64,000 bases of DNA from Syntrophomonas sp. DTU018. GTDB taxonomy: Bacteria > Bacillota > Syntrophomonadia > Syntrophomonadales > Syntrophomonadaceae. Positions 42,406-52,535 of this stretch are shown here, piece after piece. The position numbers were made by a program, and so were the translations under genes. Position 1 is the stretch's first letter; each line of letters starts with the position of its first letter. The stretch covers positions 21,000 through 84,999 of the forward strand of contig LFSR01000034.1 in NCBI GenBank assembly GCA_001513155.1, in the 5' to 3' direction. The notes under the pieces were generated by a model, which saw nothing but the letters and a program-made list of their open reading frames with translations, was not told where the DNA came from and ran no database searches.

Positions 42406-44067
42406 GTGAAGAGTGATCAGGTCAAAATCGGATTGGAAAAAGCGCCTCATCGCGCGTTATTTAAGGCACTCGGTTTAACTGATGAAGAAATGGCACGGCC
42501 TTTGATAGGCATTGTCAATTCTCATAATGATATTGTTCCTGGACATATAAACCTGGATAAGATTGCGGAGGCTGTCAAGGCCGGAGTTCGCATGATGGGG
42601 GGAGTCCCCCTGGAATTCCAGACTATCGGAGTATGTGACGGCATCGCCATGAATCACATCGGCATGAAATATTCCCTGGGCAGCCGGGAGCTGATCGCCG
42701 ATTCGGTAGAGATTATGGCTACCGCCCATGCTTTTGATGCCCTGGTATTCATTCCCAACTGCGACAAGATTGTCCCGGGGATGCTGATGGCAGCAGCCCG
42801 GCTTAACATACCTTCTATCTTTGTCAGCGGCGGCCCCATGCTGGCCGGACGCTTCAAAGGCCAAGCGGTAAGCGTTACCCAGATCTTTGAAGCGGTGGGT
42901 GCTGTTGCAGCCGGCCGGATGCAGGAAGAGGAACTGGCGGAACTGGAGGAGAACGCCTGCCCCACCTGCGGGTCCTGTTCCGGAATGTTTACCGCCAATT
43001 CCATGAACTGTCTGACCGAAGCCTTAGGCCTAGCCTTGCCCGGCAACGGCACTATCCCGGCGGTTTATTCCGAGCGTATTCGTTTGGCCAAAAAAACGGG
43101 CATGAAAATCATGGAACTGCTGGAGAAGAATATACGGCCCCTGGACATTTTGACCCCCCAGGCCTTTGCCAACGCCATAAAAGTGGATATGGCCATAGGC
43201 TGCTCCACCAATTCCGTCCTGCACCTTATGGCTATCGCTAACGAGGCCGGGGTGGATATTGATCTGGATCTGTTTAACCAGATCAGTGACCAGACCCCCC
43301 ATTTATGCAAACTGAGTCCGGCTGGCGGACACCACATCGAGGATTTCCACCGGGCCGGCGGAGTTCAGGCTTTGATGAATGAGCTTAACAAGGGCGGTTT
43401 GCTGAATACTGGTTGTTTGACAGTAACGGGGCAGACCGTAGGTGAGAATATAAGCAAGTATCCGGTTCTGGATCATGAAGTGATCCGGCCTCTGGATAAT
43501 CCCCACAGCCCCACCGGCGGGCTGGCGATTCTGTTCGGCAACCTGGCTCCTGAAGGAGCCGTGGTTAAAAAAGGTGCTGTAGCGGAAGAAATGATTCAGC
43601 ATGAGGGACCAGCCAGAGTTTTCAATTCCGAGGAGGAAGCCGTAGAAGCCATATTATCCAATAAAATCCTCCCCGGTGATGTTATAGTTATTCGCTATGA
43701 AGGTCCACGGGGTGGTCCGGGAATGCGGGAGATGCTTACCCCCACCTCCGCAGTAGCTGGTATGGGCCTTGACAAGGAGGTGGCATTAATAACCGATGGA
43801 CGTTTTTCCGGGGCAACCCGAGGAGCTTCCATCGGCCACGTATCCCCGGAAGCGGCGGCAGGAGGAACCATTGCTCTAGTCGAGGAAGGAGACCTTATAC
43901 GCATTGACATTCCAGCCAACCGACTAGAACTCCTGGTAGAGGAAGAGGAATTATCCCGCCGCCGGGCACTATGGACTTCACCCGAACCTCGAATAAAAAG
44001 CGGATATATGAAACGATATGCTGAGATGGTGCAATCAGCCAGTACCGGAGCTGTTTTCCGAAAGTAA
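42406..44067 (+). CDS. ilvD: Dihydroxy-acid dehydratase
   Basis: A 553-residue IlvD, dehydrating 2,3-dihydroxy-isovalerate or -methylvalerate to the 2-oxo acids of Val/Leu and Ile synthesis. The Fe-S ligands occur in [10 protein letters not shown] and [16 protein letters not shown]; further motifs are [23 protein letters not shown] and [16 protein letters not shown]. Start at GTG 42406, 8 bases after AGGGAGGA; the in-frame TTG one codon earlier is the alternative. First structural gene behind the T-box. A terminator-like hairpin separates it from ilvB. Confidence 0.95.
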   Translation: MKSDQVKIGLEKAPHRALFKALGLTDEEMARPLIGIVNSHNDIVPGHINLDKIAEAVKAGVRMMGGVPLEFQTIGVCDGIAMNHIGMKYSLGSRELIADSVEIMATAHAFDALVFIPNCDKIVPGMLMAAARLNIPSIFVSGGPMLAGRFKGQAVSVTQIFEAVGAVAAGRMQEEELAELEENACPTCGSCSGMFTANSMNCLTEALGLALPGNGTIPAVYSERIRLAKKTGMKIMELLEKNIRPLDILTPQAFANAIKVDMAIGCSTNSVLHLMAIANEAGVDIDLDLFNQISDQTPHLCKLSPAGGHHIEDFHRAGGVQALMNELNKGGLLNTGCLTVTGQTVGENISKYPVLDHEVIRPLDNPHSPTGGLAILFGNLAPEGAVVKKGAVAEEMIQHEGPARVFNSEEEAVEAILSNKILPGDVIVIRYEGPRGGPGMREMLTPTSAVAGMGLDKEVALITDGRFSGATRGASIGHVSPEAAAGGTIALVEEGDLIRIDIPANRLELLVEEEELSRRRALWTSPEPRIKSGYMKRYAEMVQSASTGAVFRK

Positions 44068-44090
44068 GCTGGTACGCAAATACCTAGCAG

Positions 44091-44118
44091 AAGCGGGCCA
44101 TCATCAGCCCGCTTTTAT
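44091..44118 (+). terminator. Terminator-like hairpin between ilvD and ilvB
   Basis: AAGCGGGC / GCCCGCTT with an 8-base loop and a T-rich tail, followed by a second small stem (CTGGCC-GA-GGCCAG). It could reduce expression of ilvB and later genes or stabilise the ilvD message. Confidence 0.6.
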
Positions 44119-44202
44119 CATATATCGGACCATTTGACACAACAGGCTGGCCGAGGCCAGCGACACATTACTTAATCTGGCTTAATAATCGGAGGTGACT
44201 TT

Positions 44203-45894
44203 ATGAAGTTAAGAGGTGCGGAAATACTGCTGCAGTGCCTGCAGAGAGAAGGAGTGGACACCATTTTTGGTTACCCGGGCGGTGCAGTACTGCCGATTTA
44301 TGATGCCCTCTATAATTCTGATATCAGACATATATTAGTTCGTCATGAGCAAGGGGCGGTCCACGCTGCCGATGCTTATGCGCGAGTAACTGGAAAGGTA
44401 GGAGTCTGTCTCAGTACTTCCGGTCCCGGTGCTACCAATCTGGTAACGGGAATAGCCACGGCCAATATGGATTCCATACCCATTGTCTGCTTGACCGGCC
44501 AGGTGGCCACATCACTGATTGGCCGGGATGCTTTCCAGGAAGCTGATATTACGGGAATTACTCTTCCTATTACTAAACATAACTATCTGGTAGAGAGGAC
44601 CGAGGATATCGAACAGGTTGTCCGGGAGGCTTTTTACATTGCCAGGACCAACCGGCCGGGTCCGGTTGTGATAGATTTGCCCAAAGACATTATGGAACGA
44701 GCTATTGACTGGACCCCTACCGATGGGGAGGTTAACATCCGGGGTTACCGGGTTATGAAAGGCTTTAATCACGGGCAGGTAATAACCGCTGTGGATCTGA
44801 TCCAAAAAGCCCGCAAGCCGGTTATATATGCGGGAGGCGGGATAATAGCCTCCAATGCTTCGGAAGAACTGAGAAAACTGGCGGAAAGCCAGAAAATACC
44901 GGTGACTACCACTCTTATGGGTCTGGGAAGTTTCCCGGCAGACCATACTCTTTCCCTGGGGATGCTGGGAATGCACGGTACCCGCTATGCCAATTATGCA
45001 ATTGGTGAGTGCGATTTGCTGATCGCCGTGGGGGTGCGCTTTGATGACCGGGTTACCGGAAAAATCGAAACCTTCGCTCCCCATGCCAAGGTTATCCATA
45101 TAGACATAGATGCAGCGGAAATCGGCAAGAACGTAGCGGTGCACGTTCCTATCGTGGGTGATGTGGGAGAGGTGCTGGCAGCCATCAACGGCCGCCTGTC
45201 CCCGGTGGAGGAAAGCCAGCGCCAGGATTGGCTGGCTACCATTAACCTTTGGAAACAGCAGTATCCCCTGTGCTACGGTTCTTCCGCCGAAGGCCGCATT
45301 ATGCCCCAATATGTTATTGAAAAAATATACGAACTCACGAAAGGGGAAGCCATAATAACCACGGAAGTGGGGCAGAATCAGATGTGGGCCGCCCAGTATT
45401 ACAAATTCAAACATCCCCGTACCTTTATTACTTCCGGGGGATTGGGCACCATGGGTTTCGGGCTTCCTGCCGCAGTGGGAGCCAAGATTGCCCGGCCGGA
45501 TATGACGGTTATAGATGTTGCCGGAGACGGCAGTATCCAGATGAATATTCAGGAACTGGGCACTGCTGTGCAATACAATCTGCCTATTATAATATGCATT
45601 CTCAACAACCAGTACCTGGGCATGGTCCGCCAGTGGCAAAGCCTGTTCTACGGAGGTCGCTATTCCCATACCGATATCAGCGTCCAGCCGGATTTTGTCA
45701 AGCTGGCGGAAGCCTACGGAGCTGTGGGAATGAGGGTTACAGAGGTTCAGGATGTGGAAAAGGCCCTGCAAGCAGCTTTGCAAGTGACCGATCGCCCGGT
45801 AATAATTGACTTCTGGGTAGAACGGGAAGCCAATGTTTATCCCATGGTTCCCCCGGGCGCATCCCTGAACAATATGCTGGGAGGTGACTGTTAA
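44203..45894 (+). CDS. ilvB: Acetolactate synthase, large (catalytic) subunit
   Basis: A 563-residue ThDP-dependent enzyme that condenses two pyruvates to acetolactate, or pyruvate and 2-oxobutyrate to acetohydroxybutyrate. The N-terminal [15 protein letters not shown], the activating-glutamate [14 protein letters not shown], the ThDP motif [15 protein letters not shown]...NNQYLGMV and FDDRVTGK are complete. Start ATG is preceded by GGAGGTGAC. The stop overlaps the ilvN start by one base, so the two subunits are translationally coupled. Confidence 0.95.
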   Translation: MKLRGAEILLQCLQREGVDTIFGYPGGAVLPIYDALYNSDIRHILVRHEQGAVHAADAYARVTGKVGVCLSTSGPGATNLVTGIATANMDSIPIVCLTGQVATSLIGRDAFQEADITGITLPITKHNYLVERTEDIEQVVREAFYIARTNRPGPVVIDLPKDIMERAIDWTPTDGEVNIRGYRVMKGFNHGQVITAVDLIQKARKPVIYAGGGIIASNASEELRKLAESQKIPVTTTLMGLGSFPADHTLSLGMLGMHGTRYANYAIGECDLLIAVGVRFDDRVTGKIETFAPHAKVIHIDIDAAEIGKNVAVHVPIVGDVGEVLAAINGRLSPVEESQRQDWLATINLWKQQYPLCYGSSAEGRIMPQYVIEKIYELTKGEAIITTEVGQNQMWAAQYYKFKHPRTFITSGGLGTMGFGLPAAVGAKIARPDMTVIDVAGDGSIQMNIQELGTAVQYNLPIIICILNNQYLGMVRQWQSLFYGGRYSHTDISVQPDFVKLAEAYGAVGMRVTEVQDVEKALQAALQVTDRPVIIDFWVEREANVYPMVPPGASLNNMLGGDC

Positions 45895-46376
45895 TGGCCC
45901 ATACCTTATCAGTAACCGTGGAGAATAAACCTGGTGTTTTAACCCGGGTGACCACCCTGTTCCGCCGCCGGGGCTACAATATTGAAAGCCTGGCTGTAGG
46001 AACTACTGAGGATCCCGGTATTTCCCGCATGACCATTGTGGTTGACGGTGATGACCGGGTAATTGAGCAGGTCACCAAGCAGCTTTATAAGCTGGTGGAA
46101 GTCATCAAGATTGTAGATCTTACGGAAGAAAAAGCCGTGGAAAGAGAACTGGTCCTGATAAAAGTAAAAGCTGATGCCAACGTACGAGCGGACATAGTGC
46201 AGATAGTTGACATATTCAGAGCCAGAATTGTAGACATTGGACGTAATTCCCTGATAATCGAAGCCACCGGAGACTCCGGTAAAATAGATGCCATTGAAGA
46301 CTCACTGAAGCCTTTCGGTATTATTGAACTGGTTCGCACCGGCAAGGTTGCCATGGTGCGCGGTGGAGCAAAATAA
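45894..46376 (+). CDS. ilvN: Acetolactate synthase, small (regulatory) subunit
   Basis: A 160-residue ACT-domain protein: [34 protein letters not shown] and [13 protein letters not shown] form the N-terminal ACT domain, and residues ~80-160 the second ([33 protein letters not shown]). It confers valine/isoleucine feedback on IlvB. ATG overlaps the ilvB stop (TAATG) and uses the GGGAGGTGAC inside the ilvB end. Confidence 0.95.
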   Translation: MAHTLSVTVENKPGVLTRVTTLFRRRGYNIESLAVGTTEDPGISRMTIVVDGDDRVIEQVTKQLYKLVEVIKIVDLTEEKAVERELVLIKVKADANVRADIVQIVDIFRARIVDIGRNSLIIEATGDSGKIDAIEDSLKPFGIIELVRTGKVAMVRGGAK

Positions 46377-46417
46377 TAGCGGCGGGATGCCGTACAATAA
46401 CAAGGAGGAATGGAAAC

Positions 46418-47431
46418 ATGGCTAAAATGTATTATGATGCAGACGCTAATTTAGATCTTCTCAAAGGGAAAACCGTAGCGGTTCTGGGATTTGGCTCCCA
46501 GGGTCACGCCCAGGCTCAGAACCTTCATGACAGCGGAATCAATGTAGTAGTAGGCTTGCGCAAGCCTTTTGATGAAGCCAGCGAGAAGGAATGGAACGCA
46601 GTTATTGCTGCAGGTATCACTCCTATGACCGTAGCCGAAGCATCTGCCGCCGGTGATATTATCCAGGTGCTCCTGCCGGATGAAGTTCAAGCCCGTATAT
46701 ATAATGAAGAGATCAAGCCCCACCTGAAGGAAGGTAATGCCCTGGGATTTTCTCACGGCTTTAACATTCACTTCGGGCAGATTGTGCCGCCTCCTTATAT
46801 AGATGTATTTATGGTTGCTCCTAAAGGACCTGGACACCTGGTACGCCGGGAATATCAAAGAGGAGCCGGTGTTCCCGCCCTGATAGCTGTGCAGCAGGAC
46901 TTTACCGGGCAGGCCAAGGAACTGGCACTGGCCTACGCCTGCGGCATTGGCGCTACCCGGGCAGGGGTAATCGAGACTACTTTCCAGGAAGAGACCGAGA
47001 CCGACCTGTTCGGTGAACAGTGCGTACTTTGCGGAGGAGTTACCGAGCTGATCAAGGCCGGTTTTGAAACTCTGGTAGAGGCCGGATACCAGCCGGAAAT
47101 TGCCTATTTTGAATGCCTGCATGAAATGAAGCTTATTGTAGACCTGATGTATGAGGGCGGCATGAGCTATATGCGCTATTCCATCAGTGATACCGCCGAA
47201 TTCGGCGACTATACCATGGGGCCCAGAATCATCGGTGAAGAGACCCGCCGGGCTATGTGGGAAGCTCTCAAGGAAATCCAGGAAGGACACTTTGCCAAGA
47301 AATGGCTGCTGGAAAACCAGGTGGGCCGTCCCATGTTTAACGCTCTGCGCCGCCAGAACCGGGAACACTTGATCGAAGAAGTAGGGGCAGAACTGAGAAG
47401 CATGATGCCCTGGCTGAAGAACAATAAATAA
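46418..47431 (+). CDS. ilvC: Ketol-acid reductoisomerase
   Basis: A 337-residue class I KARI converting acetolactate/acetohydroxybutyrate to the dihydroxy acids. The Rossmann motif [36 protein letters not shown], and the metal-site residues in [17 protein letters not shown] and [18 protein letters not shown] are present. The loop after the first beta-strand ([10 protein letters not shown]) suggests coenzyme choice but is not decisive. ATG behind CAAGGAGGAATGG. Part of the ilv-leu operon. Confidence 0.95.
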   Translation: MAKMYYDADANLDLLKGKTVAVLGFGSQGHAQAQNLHDSGINVVVGLRKPFDEASEKEWNAVIAAGITPMTVAEASAAGDIIQVLLPDEVQARIYNEEIKPHLKEGNALGFSHGFNIHFGQIVPPPYIDVFMVAPKGPGHLVRREYQRGAGVPALIAVQQDFTGQAKELALAYACGIGATRAGVIETTFQEETETDLFGEQCVLCGGVTELIKAGFETLVEAGYQPEIAYFECLHEMKLIVDLMYEGGMSYMRYSISDTAEFGDYTMGPRIIGEETRRAMWEALKEIQEGHFAKKWLLENQVGRPMFNALRRQNREHLIEEVGAELRSMMPWLKNNK

Positions 47432-47514
47432 CCAGGTAAACAGAGTTGTTGGGAGAGGGGATTTACCGGGTGTTGGTATTCCTGCTCCACATTAAGGTAG
47501 GAGGTTTGTAGTTA

Positions 47515-49047
47515 GTGAGCAGTAATCGAGTCTACCTGTTCGATACTACCTTAAGAGATGGTGAGCAGTCACCGGGAGTCAGCCTGAATGTGGAAGAAAA
47601 GCTGGAGATCGCTCAGCAATTGGCCCGTTTGGGAGTGGATATCATCGAGGCTGGTTTTCCTATTGCTTCGCCGGGTGATTTTGCCGCCGTACAGACTATT
47701 GCCCGTAAGGTAAAAGGGCCGGTGATCGCCGGGTTGTGCCGGGCAGTAAGAGGAGACATCGATCGTACCTGGGAAGCTGTTCGTGAGGCAGAAAATCCGA
47801 GGATACATACTTTCCTGGCTACCTCTGACATTCATCTGCGTTACAAGCTGCAGAAATCCCGCCCGGAGGTGCTGGAACAGGCGGTAGAAGCGGTAAAATA
47901 TGCCCGCAAGTACTGCAGTGATGTGGAATTCTCCGCCGAAGATGCTTCCCGCAGTGATATAGATTTCCTGGCCCAGGTAGTGGAAAAAGTCATCGATGCC
48001 GGAGCCAAGGTAGTAAACCTGCCGGATACGGTAGGATATGCGGTGCCGGAAGAGTTTGGGCAGTTTATCCGCACCTTGTTTGAAAAGGTGCCCAATATAG
48101 ACAAGGCCATAATCAGCGTGCACTGTCACGACGATTTGGGCCTGGCAGTAGCCAACTCCCTGGCGGGTATCCTGGCCGGTGCCCGCCAGGTGGAATGTGC
48201 TGTCAACGGCATCGGGGAAAGAGCCGGCAATGCCGCTCTGGAAGAAATCATCATGGCTTTGTACACCCGCCAGGCCTTCTTTAACAAGCAGATCAATGTC
48301 AACTACGGAGAGTTATTTAGAACCAGCCGGCTGGTGAGTACCCTGACCGGTATGCAGGTACAGCCCAACAAAGCCATTGTGGGGAAAAACGCTTTTGCCC
48401 ATGAATCAGGGATTCACCAGGACGGGGTATTAAAAGAGCGCACCACTTACGAAATCATGAGTCCCGAGCTGATCGGGGCCTCCCGCAGTACCCTGGTGCT
48501 GGGCAAGCATTCGGGGCGGCATGCTTTCCGCAAACATATGCAGGAATTGGGCTATGACCTGAGTGACGAAGAACTTGATCGGGCTTTCAAGGCCTTTAAG
48601 GAGATTGCTGACAAGAAAAAAGAGGTTACCAATGAGGACCTGGAAGCTCTGGTCAATGACAAAGTCCGGGCTATACCGGAGAGGTTCAAACTGGTCTACC
48701 TGCATATTTCCAGCGGTACCAGCATAGTGCCCACGGCTACCGTTAAACTGGCCATTGACAACATGGAATTTGAAGCCGCCGCTACCGGTGACGGGCCGGT
48801 GGACGCTGCCTGTCATGCGGTTGACAAGATTACGGATATTTATGGCAAGATGCATGATTACAAGCTGAATGCCGTCAGCAGCGGCAAGGATGCTCTGGGT
48901 GAAGTAATATCCCATATTGAAATTGACGGCAAGATATATGGAGGCCGGGGCTTAAGTACCGATATTATTGAAGCCAGTGTCAAATCCTATATTAATGCTA
49001 TCAATAAATACTACTATGAGAAACACCAGCAGACAGGTCAGGCCTAA
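47515..49047 (+). CDS. leuA: 2-isopropylmalate synthase
   Basis: A 510-residue LeuA, condensing acetyl-CoA with 2-oxoisovalerate. The N-terminal [20 protein letters not shown], the metal site [14 protein letters not shown], and [14 protein letters not shown] are signature motifs; the C-terminal ~130 residues are the regulatory LeuA dimer domain ([20 protein letters not shown]), the site of leucine feedback. GTG start with AGGAGGTTTG upstream. It is distinct from the CimA at the operon end, which shares the fold. Confidence 0.95.
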   Translation: MSSNRVYLFDTTLRDGEQSPGVSLNVEEKLEIAQQLARLGVDIIEAGFPIASPGDFAAVQTIARKVKGPVIAGLCRAVRGDIDRTWEAVREAENPRIHTFLATSDIHLRYKLQKSRPEVLEQAVEAVKYARKYCSDVEFSAEDASRSDIDFLAQVVEKVIDAGAKVVNLPDTVGYAVPEEFGQFIRTLFEKVPNIDKAIISVHCHDDLGLAVANSLAGILAGARQVECAVNGIGERAGNAALEEIIMALYTRQAFFNKQINVNYGELFRTSRLVSTLTGMQVQPNKAIVGKNAFAHESGIHQDGVLKERTTYEIMSPELIGASRSTLVLGKHSGRHAFRKHMQELGYDLSDEELDRAFKAFKEIADKKKEVTNEDLEALVNDKVRAIPERFKLVYLHISSGTSIVPTATVKLAIDNMEFEAAATGDGPVDAACHAVDKITDIYGKMHDYKLNAVSSGKDALGEVISHIEIDGKIYGGRGLSTDIIEASVKSYINAINKYYYEKHQQTGQA

Positions 49048-49083
49048 GGGTCTGCTATCAGCCAAGAGAGGAGTTATAGCAAC

Positions 49084-50349
49084 ATGGGTATGACCATCAG
49101 CCAAAAAATACTGGCCTATCATGCCAACAAGGAATACGTGGAACCGGGTGAATTGATCAACTGCCGGGTGGACGTCATTCTGGGCAACGATGTTACCGCT
49201 CCGGTAGCGATCAGTGAATTTTCCCGGCTGGGCCTGGACAGAGTCCACGATCCGGACAGCATCGTCCTGGTTCCGGATCATTTTACCCCCAACAAGGATA
49301 TTAAGTCGGCGGAACAGGCCAAGGTGGTACGGGATTTCGCCCGGCGTTTCGGAATAAAGCATTATTTTGAAGTGGGGCAGATGGGCATAGAACACTGCCT
49401 GCTGCCGGAACAGGGCCTGGTATTGCCCGGCGACCTTATTATCGGGGCCGATTCTCATACCTGTACCTATGGTGCCGTAGGGGCCTTTGCCACGGGAGTC
49501 GGTTCTACTGATATGGCTGCGGCCATGGCTACCGGGGAAGCCTGGTTCAAGGTACCTGATACCATCAAGTTTGTTTATTACGGAACTTTGCCTAAATGGG
49601 TTAGCGGCAAGGATTTGATTCTTCATACCATTGGCGACATCGGTGTGGATGGGGCCCGCTATATGTCCATGGAATTTACCGGAGAAGTAATTGATCAATT
49701 GTCTATGGACAACCGCTTTACCATGGCCAATATGGCTATCGAGGCCGGAGGCAAAAACGGTATCATTGCTCCCGATGACATTACCCTGGCTTATGTCCAG
49801 TCCCGGGCCCAAAGACCCTATCAGTTATACAAATCGGATGATGATGCCAAATACGCAGAAGTCCGGGAGTATGACGTGAGCAAAATGGAACCGCTGGTGG
49901 CCTTTCCCCACCTGCCGGAGAACACCCGCCCGGTGAGTGAAGCCGCTCATGTGCAGATTGATCAGGTGGTGATCGGGTCCTGCACCAACGGGCGACTGGA
50001 GGATCTGGAAATAGCCGCTTCCATTCTCAAAGGGCGCAAAGTTCATCCGGAAGTGAGAGTAATCGTCTTCCCGGGCACCCAGCAGATTTACCTGGAGGCT
50101 ATGCGCCGGGGTTACATTGAAACCTTTGTGGAAGCAGGCTGTGCGGTCAGCACCCCCACCTGCGGACCATGCCTGGGCGGGCATATGGGAATACTGGCTA
50201 AAGGGGAAAAAGCTCTGGCTACCACCAACCGCAACTTTGTAGGGCGCATGGGGCATCCGGAAAGCGAAGTATATCTCGCCAGCCCGGCGGTGGCTGCTGC
50301 CAGCGCCATAACCGGACGCATTACCCCGCCCCAGGAAGTGGCGGGCTAG
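49084..50349 (+). CDS. leuC: 3-isopropylmalate dehydratase, large subunit
   Basis: A 421-residue aconitase-fold LeuC of the shorter HacA-like class. It carries the [4Fe-4S] ligands in IGSCTNGR and [32 protein letters not shown], and PDHFTPN. With LeuD it isomerises 2-isopropylmalate, and citramalate in the CimA route. ATG behind GAGAGGAG. A 550-base repeat array interrupts the operon between this gene and leuD. Confidence 0.95.
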   Translation: MGMTISQKILAYHANKEYVEPGELINCRVDVILGNDVTAPVAISEFSRLGLDRVHDPDSIVLVPDHFTPNKDIKSAEQAKVVRDFARRFGIKHYFEVGQMGIEHCLLPEQGLVLPGDLIIGADSHTCTYGAVGAFATGVGSTDMAAAMATGEAWFKVPDTIKFVYYGTLPKWVSGKDLILHTIGDIGVDGARYMSMEFTGEVIDQLSMDNRFTMANMAIEAGGKNGIIAPDDITLAYVQSRAQRPYQLYKSDDDAKYAEVREYDVSKMEPLVAFPHLPENTRPVSEAAHVQIDQVVIGSCTNGRLEDLEIAASILKGRKVHPEVRVIVFPGTQQIYLEAMRRGYIETFVEAGCAVSTPTCGPCLGGHMGILAKGEKALATTNRNFVGRMGHPESEVYLASPAVAAASAITGRITPPQEVAG

Positions 50350-50369
50350 ACTATATGGTCGTTGCTCAA

Positions 50370-50789
50370 TGCTCTGCGCCGAGTCATTGCTGTGAAAATG
50401 ACTGCGCTTTGTCATCGCGAGGCACGAAGTGCCGTGGCGATCTCGTTGACATACCTGCAGGCACCGTTAGAGATTGCTTCGCTGCGCTCGCAATGACACA
50501 AAAGGTAACTTTTCATTCATCATGGTCTGCTCTGCCGGTAATAATTGCTGTGAAAATGGACTTCGCGATGATGAAAAGACTTCTAATGTGTCATCGCGAG
50601 GAGCGAAGCGACGTGGCGATCCCTTTTTTGCAGTCTGCGAGCCTCTTTTGAGATTGCTTCGCTGCGCTCGCAATGACACAAAGGTGACTTTTCATTCATC
50701 GGGGTCTGTTCTTCAGTGATAATTACGAGGCACGAAGTGCCCCGGCAATCTCGAACGCAACATTGTTAATAAGCTTTTTTATTACTCTG
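50370..50789. repeat. Family A repeat array inside the leu operon
   Basis: Between leuC and leuD are at least five family A half-units: tgtcatcgcgaggcacgaag (near 50408), caatgacacaaaaggtaact and its near copy about 200 bases later, tgtcatcgcgaggagcgaag (near 50588), and acgaggcacgaagtgcc near 50730. The right end (to 50789) reads cagagtaataaaaaagc on the minus strand, like the inverted ends of the MITE copies. A repeated block from agattgcttcgctgcgctcg is present twice. No gene is seen in 50350-50899. Confidence 0.75.
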
Positions 50790-50899
50790 AGTAGCGGTGG
50801 CTTTAGCTTCCACTGCACTAGATAACATACTTAGGAAACTTTTACGCAATGATGTCATACACAGAGGCTGTTTATTAATAATATTGAGGGGAGTATGCC

Positions 50900-51397
50900 A
50901 TGAAATTTACCGGAAGGGTTCATAAATTTGGGGCGGATATAGACACCGATGCTATTATCCCGGCCCGCTATCTTAATACAGCAGACCCCGCGGAACTGGC
51001 CAAGCACTGCATGGAAGATGCAGATCCCAGCTTTCCCCAAAAGGTTCAGGCGGGAGACATCATCGTAGCCGGGAAAAACTTTGGCTGCGGCAGTTCCCGG
51101 GAACATGCCCCTATTGCCATCAAAGGTTCAGAAGTAGCCTGTGTCATTGCTTCATCCTTTGCCCGCATATTCTATCGCAACGCCATCAATATCGGTCTGC
51201 CCATATTGGAATGTGAGGCAGCGGTGCAGGCCATTGAGGATGGAGACCAGGTGGAAGTTGATTTGGAAAAGGGAATAATCGTCAACCTCCGTACCGGGGA
51301 AAGTTTTCAGGCTGCGCCCTTTCCTGAATTCATGCAGCAGATTATGGCTCAGGGCGGCCTGATAGGTTATGTACAGCACAAGTTAAGCAATAAATAG
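50900..51397 (+). CDS. leuD: 3-isopropylmalate dehydratase, small subunit
   Basis: A 165-residue LeuD of the short class, with [30 protein letters not shown] and [20 protein letters not shown]. It forms the swivelling domain of the dehydratase with LeuC. ATG behind GAGGGGAG. It is separated from leuC by a repeat array but remains in the same orientation, followed by leuB after 37 bases. Confidence 0.95.
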   Translation: MKFTGRVHKFGADIDTDAIIPARYLNTADPAELAKHCMEDADPSFPQKVQAGDIIVAGKNFGCGSSREHAPIAIKGSEVACVIASSFARIFYRNAINIGLPILECEAAVQAIEDGDQVEVDLEKGIIVNLRTGESFQAAPFPEFMQQIMAQGGLIGYVQHKLSNK

Positions 51398-51434
51398 TTA
51401 CTTATATCAGCCAATCAGAGAAAGGAAGAAGTGT

Positions 51435-52508
51435 ATGTTTAAGATTGCGGTACTTCCCGGAGATGGAATTGGGGTGGAGATAGTCCCCCAGGCATTGAAA
51501 GCATTGAAGGCTATAGGAGAAAAATACGGGCATTCCTTTGAATTCACGGAAGCCCTGGTGGGAGGAGCAGCCTATGATGCCAAGGGGCATCCCCTGCCTG
51601 AAGAAACTTTAGAATTATGTGAGCAATCCGATGCAGTTCTTTTAGGAGCTATAGGAGGCCCCAAATGGGATAACCTGCCGGTGGAATTGCGCCCGGAGGC
51701 GGGAGCCCTGCTGCCTTTGCGCCGGGAACTGGCTCTTTATGCCAACCTGAGACCCTGCGTGGTTTTCCCGTCTTTGATTCATGCCTCTACCCTGAAGGAA
51801 GAGGTATTGCAGGGAGTGGATATTCTCATCGTCCGGGAACTCACCGGGGGAATCTACTTTGGGGAAAAGAGCCGGGAGCTGGCGGCTGACGGGCAGAAGG
51901 CCACTGATGTGCTTTCCTATTCCACTTATGAAATTAAACGCATAGCCAAAATAGCCTTTGAGGCGGCCCGCCAGCGCAAGAAGAAGCTGTGCTCGGTGGA
52001 TAAGGCCAATGTGCTAGAGAGTTCCCGGCTGTGGAGGGAAACGGTAACCGATATGGCCCGTGAGTATCCTGATGTGGAACTCACCCATATGTATGTAGAC
52101 AACTGCGCTATGCAGCTGATCCGCAATCCCCGCCAGTTTGACGTGATTGTTACCGAGAATATGTTTGGCGATATTTTGACTGATGAAGCTTCCATGCTTA
52201 CCGGGTCACTGGGGATGCTGGCCAGTGCTTCCATCGGCGGCGAGGTGGGATTGTATGAACCGGCCCATGGCAGTGCTCCCGATATTGCCGGGCAAAACAA
52301 GGCCAACCCGCTGGCTACTATACTATCAGCGGCTCTGCTCCTGCGTTATTCCCTGAAGCTGGAAAAAGAAGCCCAGGCTATTGAAGAGGCGGTCCGCAAG
52401 GTAATTGATGCCGGTTACCGTACTCCGGACCTGGCTGAGCCGGGCAAGACCATATTGGGTACCAGTGAGATGGGAGATCTTGTAGCTCAGACCATTTTAG
52501 AAGGATAG
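51435..52508 (+). CDS. leuB: 3-isopropylmalate dehydrogenase
   Basis: A 357-residue NAD-dependent oxidative decarboxylase. Signature motifs: [45 protein letters not shown], the catalytic-Lys [34 protein letters not shown] and [21 protein letters not shown] behind AAAGGAAG. In the citramalate route this enzyme probably also oxidises methylmalate to 2-oxobutyrate. Confidence 0.95.
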   Translation: MFKIAVLPGDGIGVEIVPQALKALKAIGEKYGHSFEFTEALVGGAAYDAKGHPLPEETLELCEQSDAVLLGAIGGPKWDNLPVELRPEAGALLPLRRELALYANLRPCVVFPSLIHASTLKEEVLQGVDILIVRELTGGIYFGEKSRELAADGQKATDVLSYSTYEIKRIAKIAFEAARQRKKKLCSVDKANVLESSRLWRETVTDMAREYPDVELTHMYVDNCAMQLIRNPRQFDVIVTENMFGDILTDEASMLTGSLGMLASASIGGEVGLYEPAHGSAPDIAGQNKANPLATILSAALLLRYSLKLEKEAQAIEEAVRKVIDAGYRTPDLAEPGKTILGTSEMGDLVAQTILEG

Positions 52509-52535
52509 ATGTTTTCTTAAAAGGAGGATAACAGT

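Noticed and set aside
44512..45783. A 423-codon minus-strand frame opposite ilvB
   Set aside because: Antisense shadow of a conserved acetolactate synthase; no family features. The same applies to the long frames opposite ilvC (46451-47368) and leuA/leuC (48952-49812).
50370..50789. CRISPR array
   Set aside because: The repeats are inverted, unequal in spacing and themselves palindromic, and no cas genes are near; they are family A interspersed repeats.
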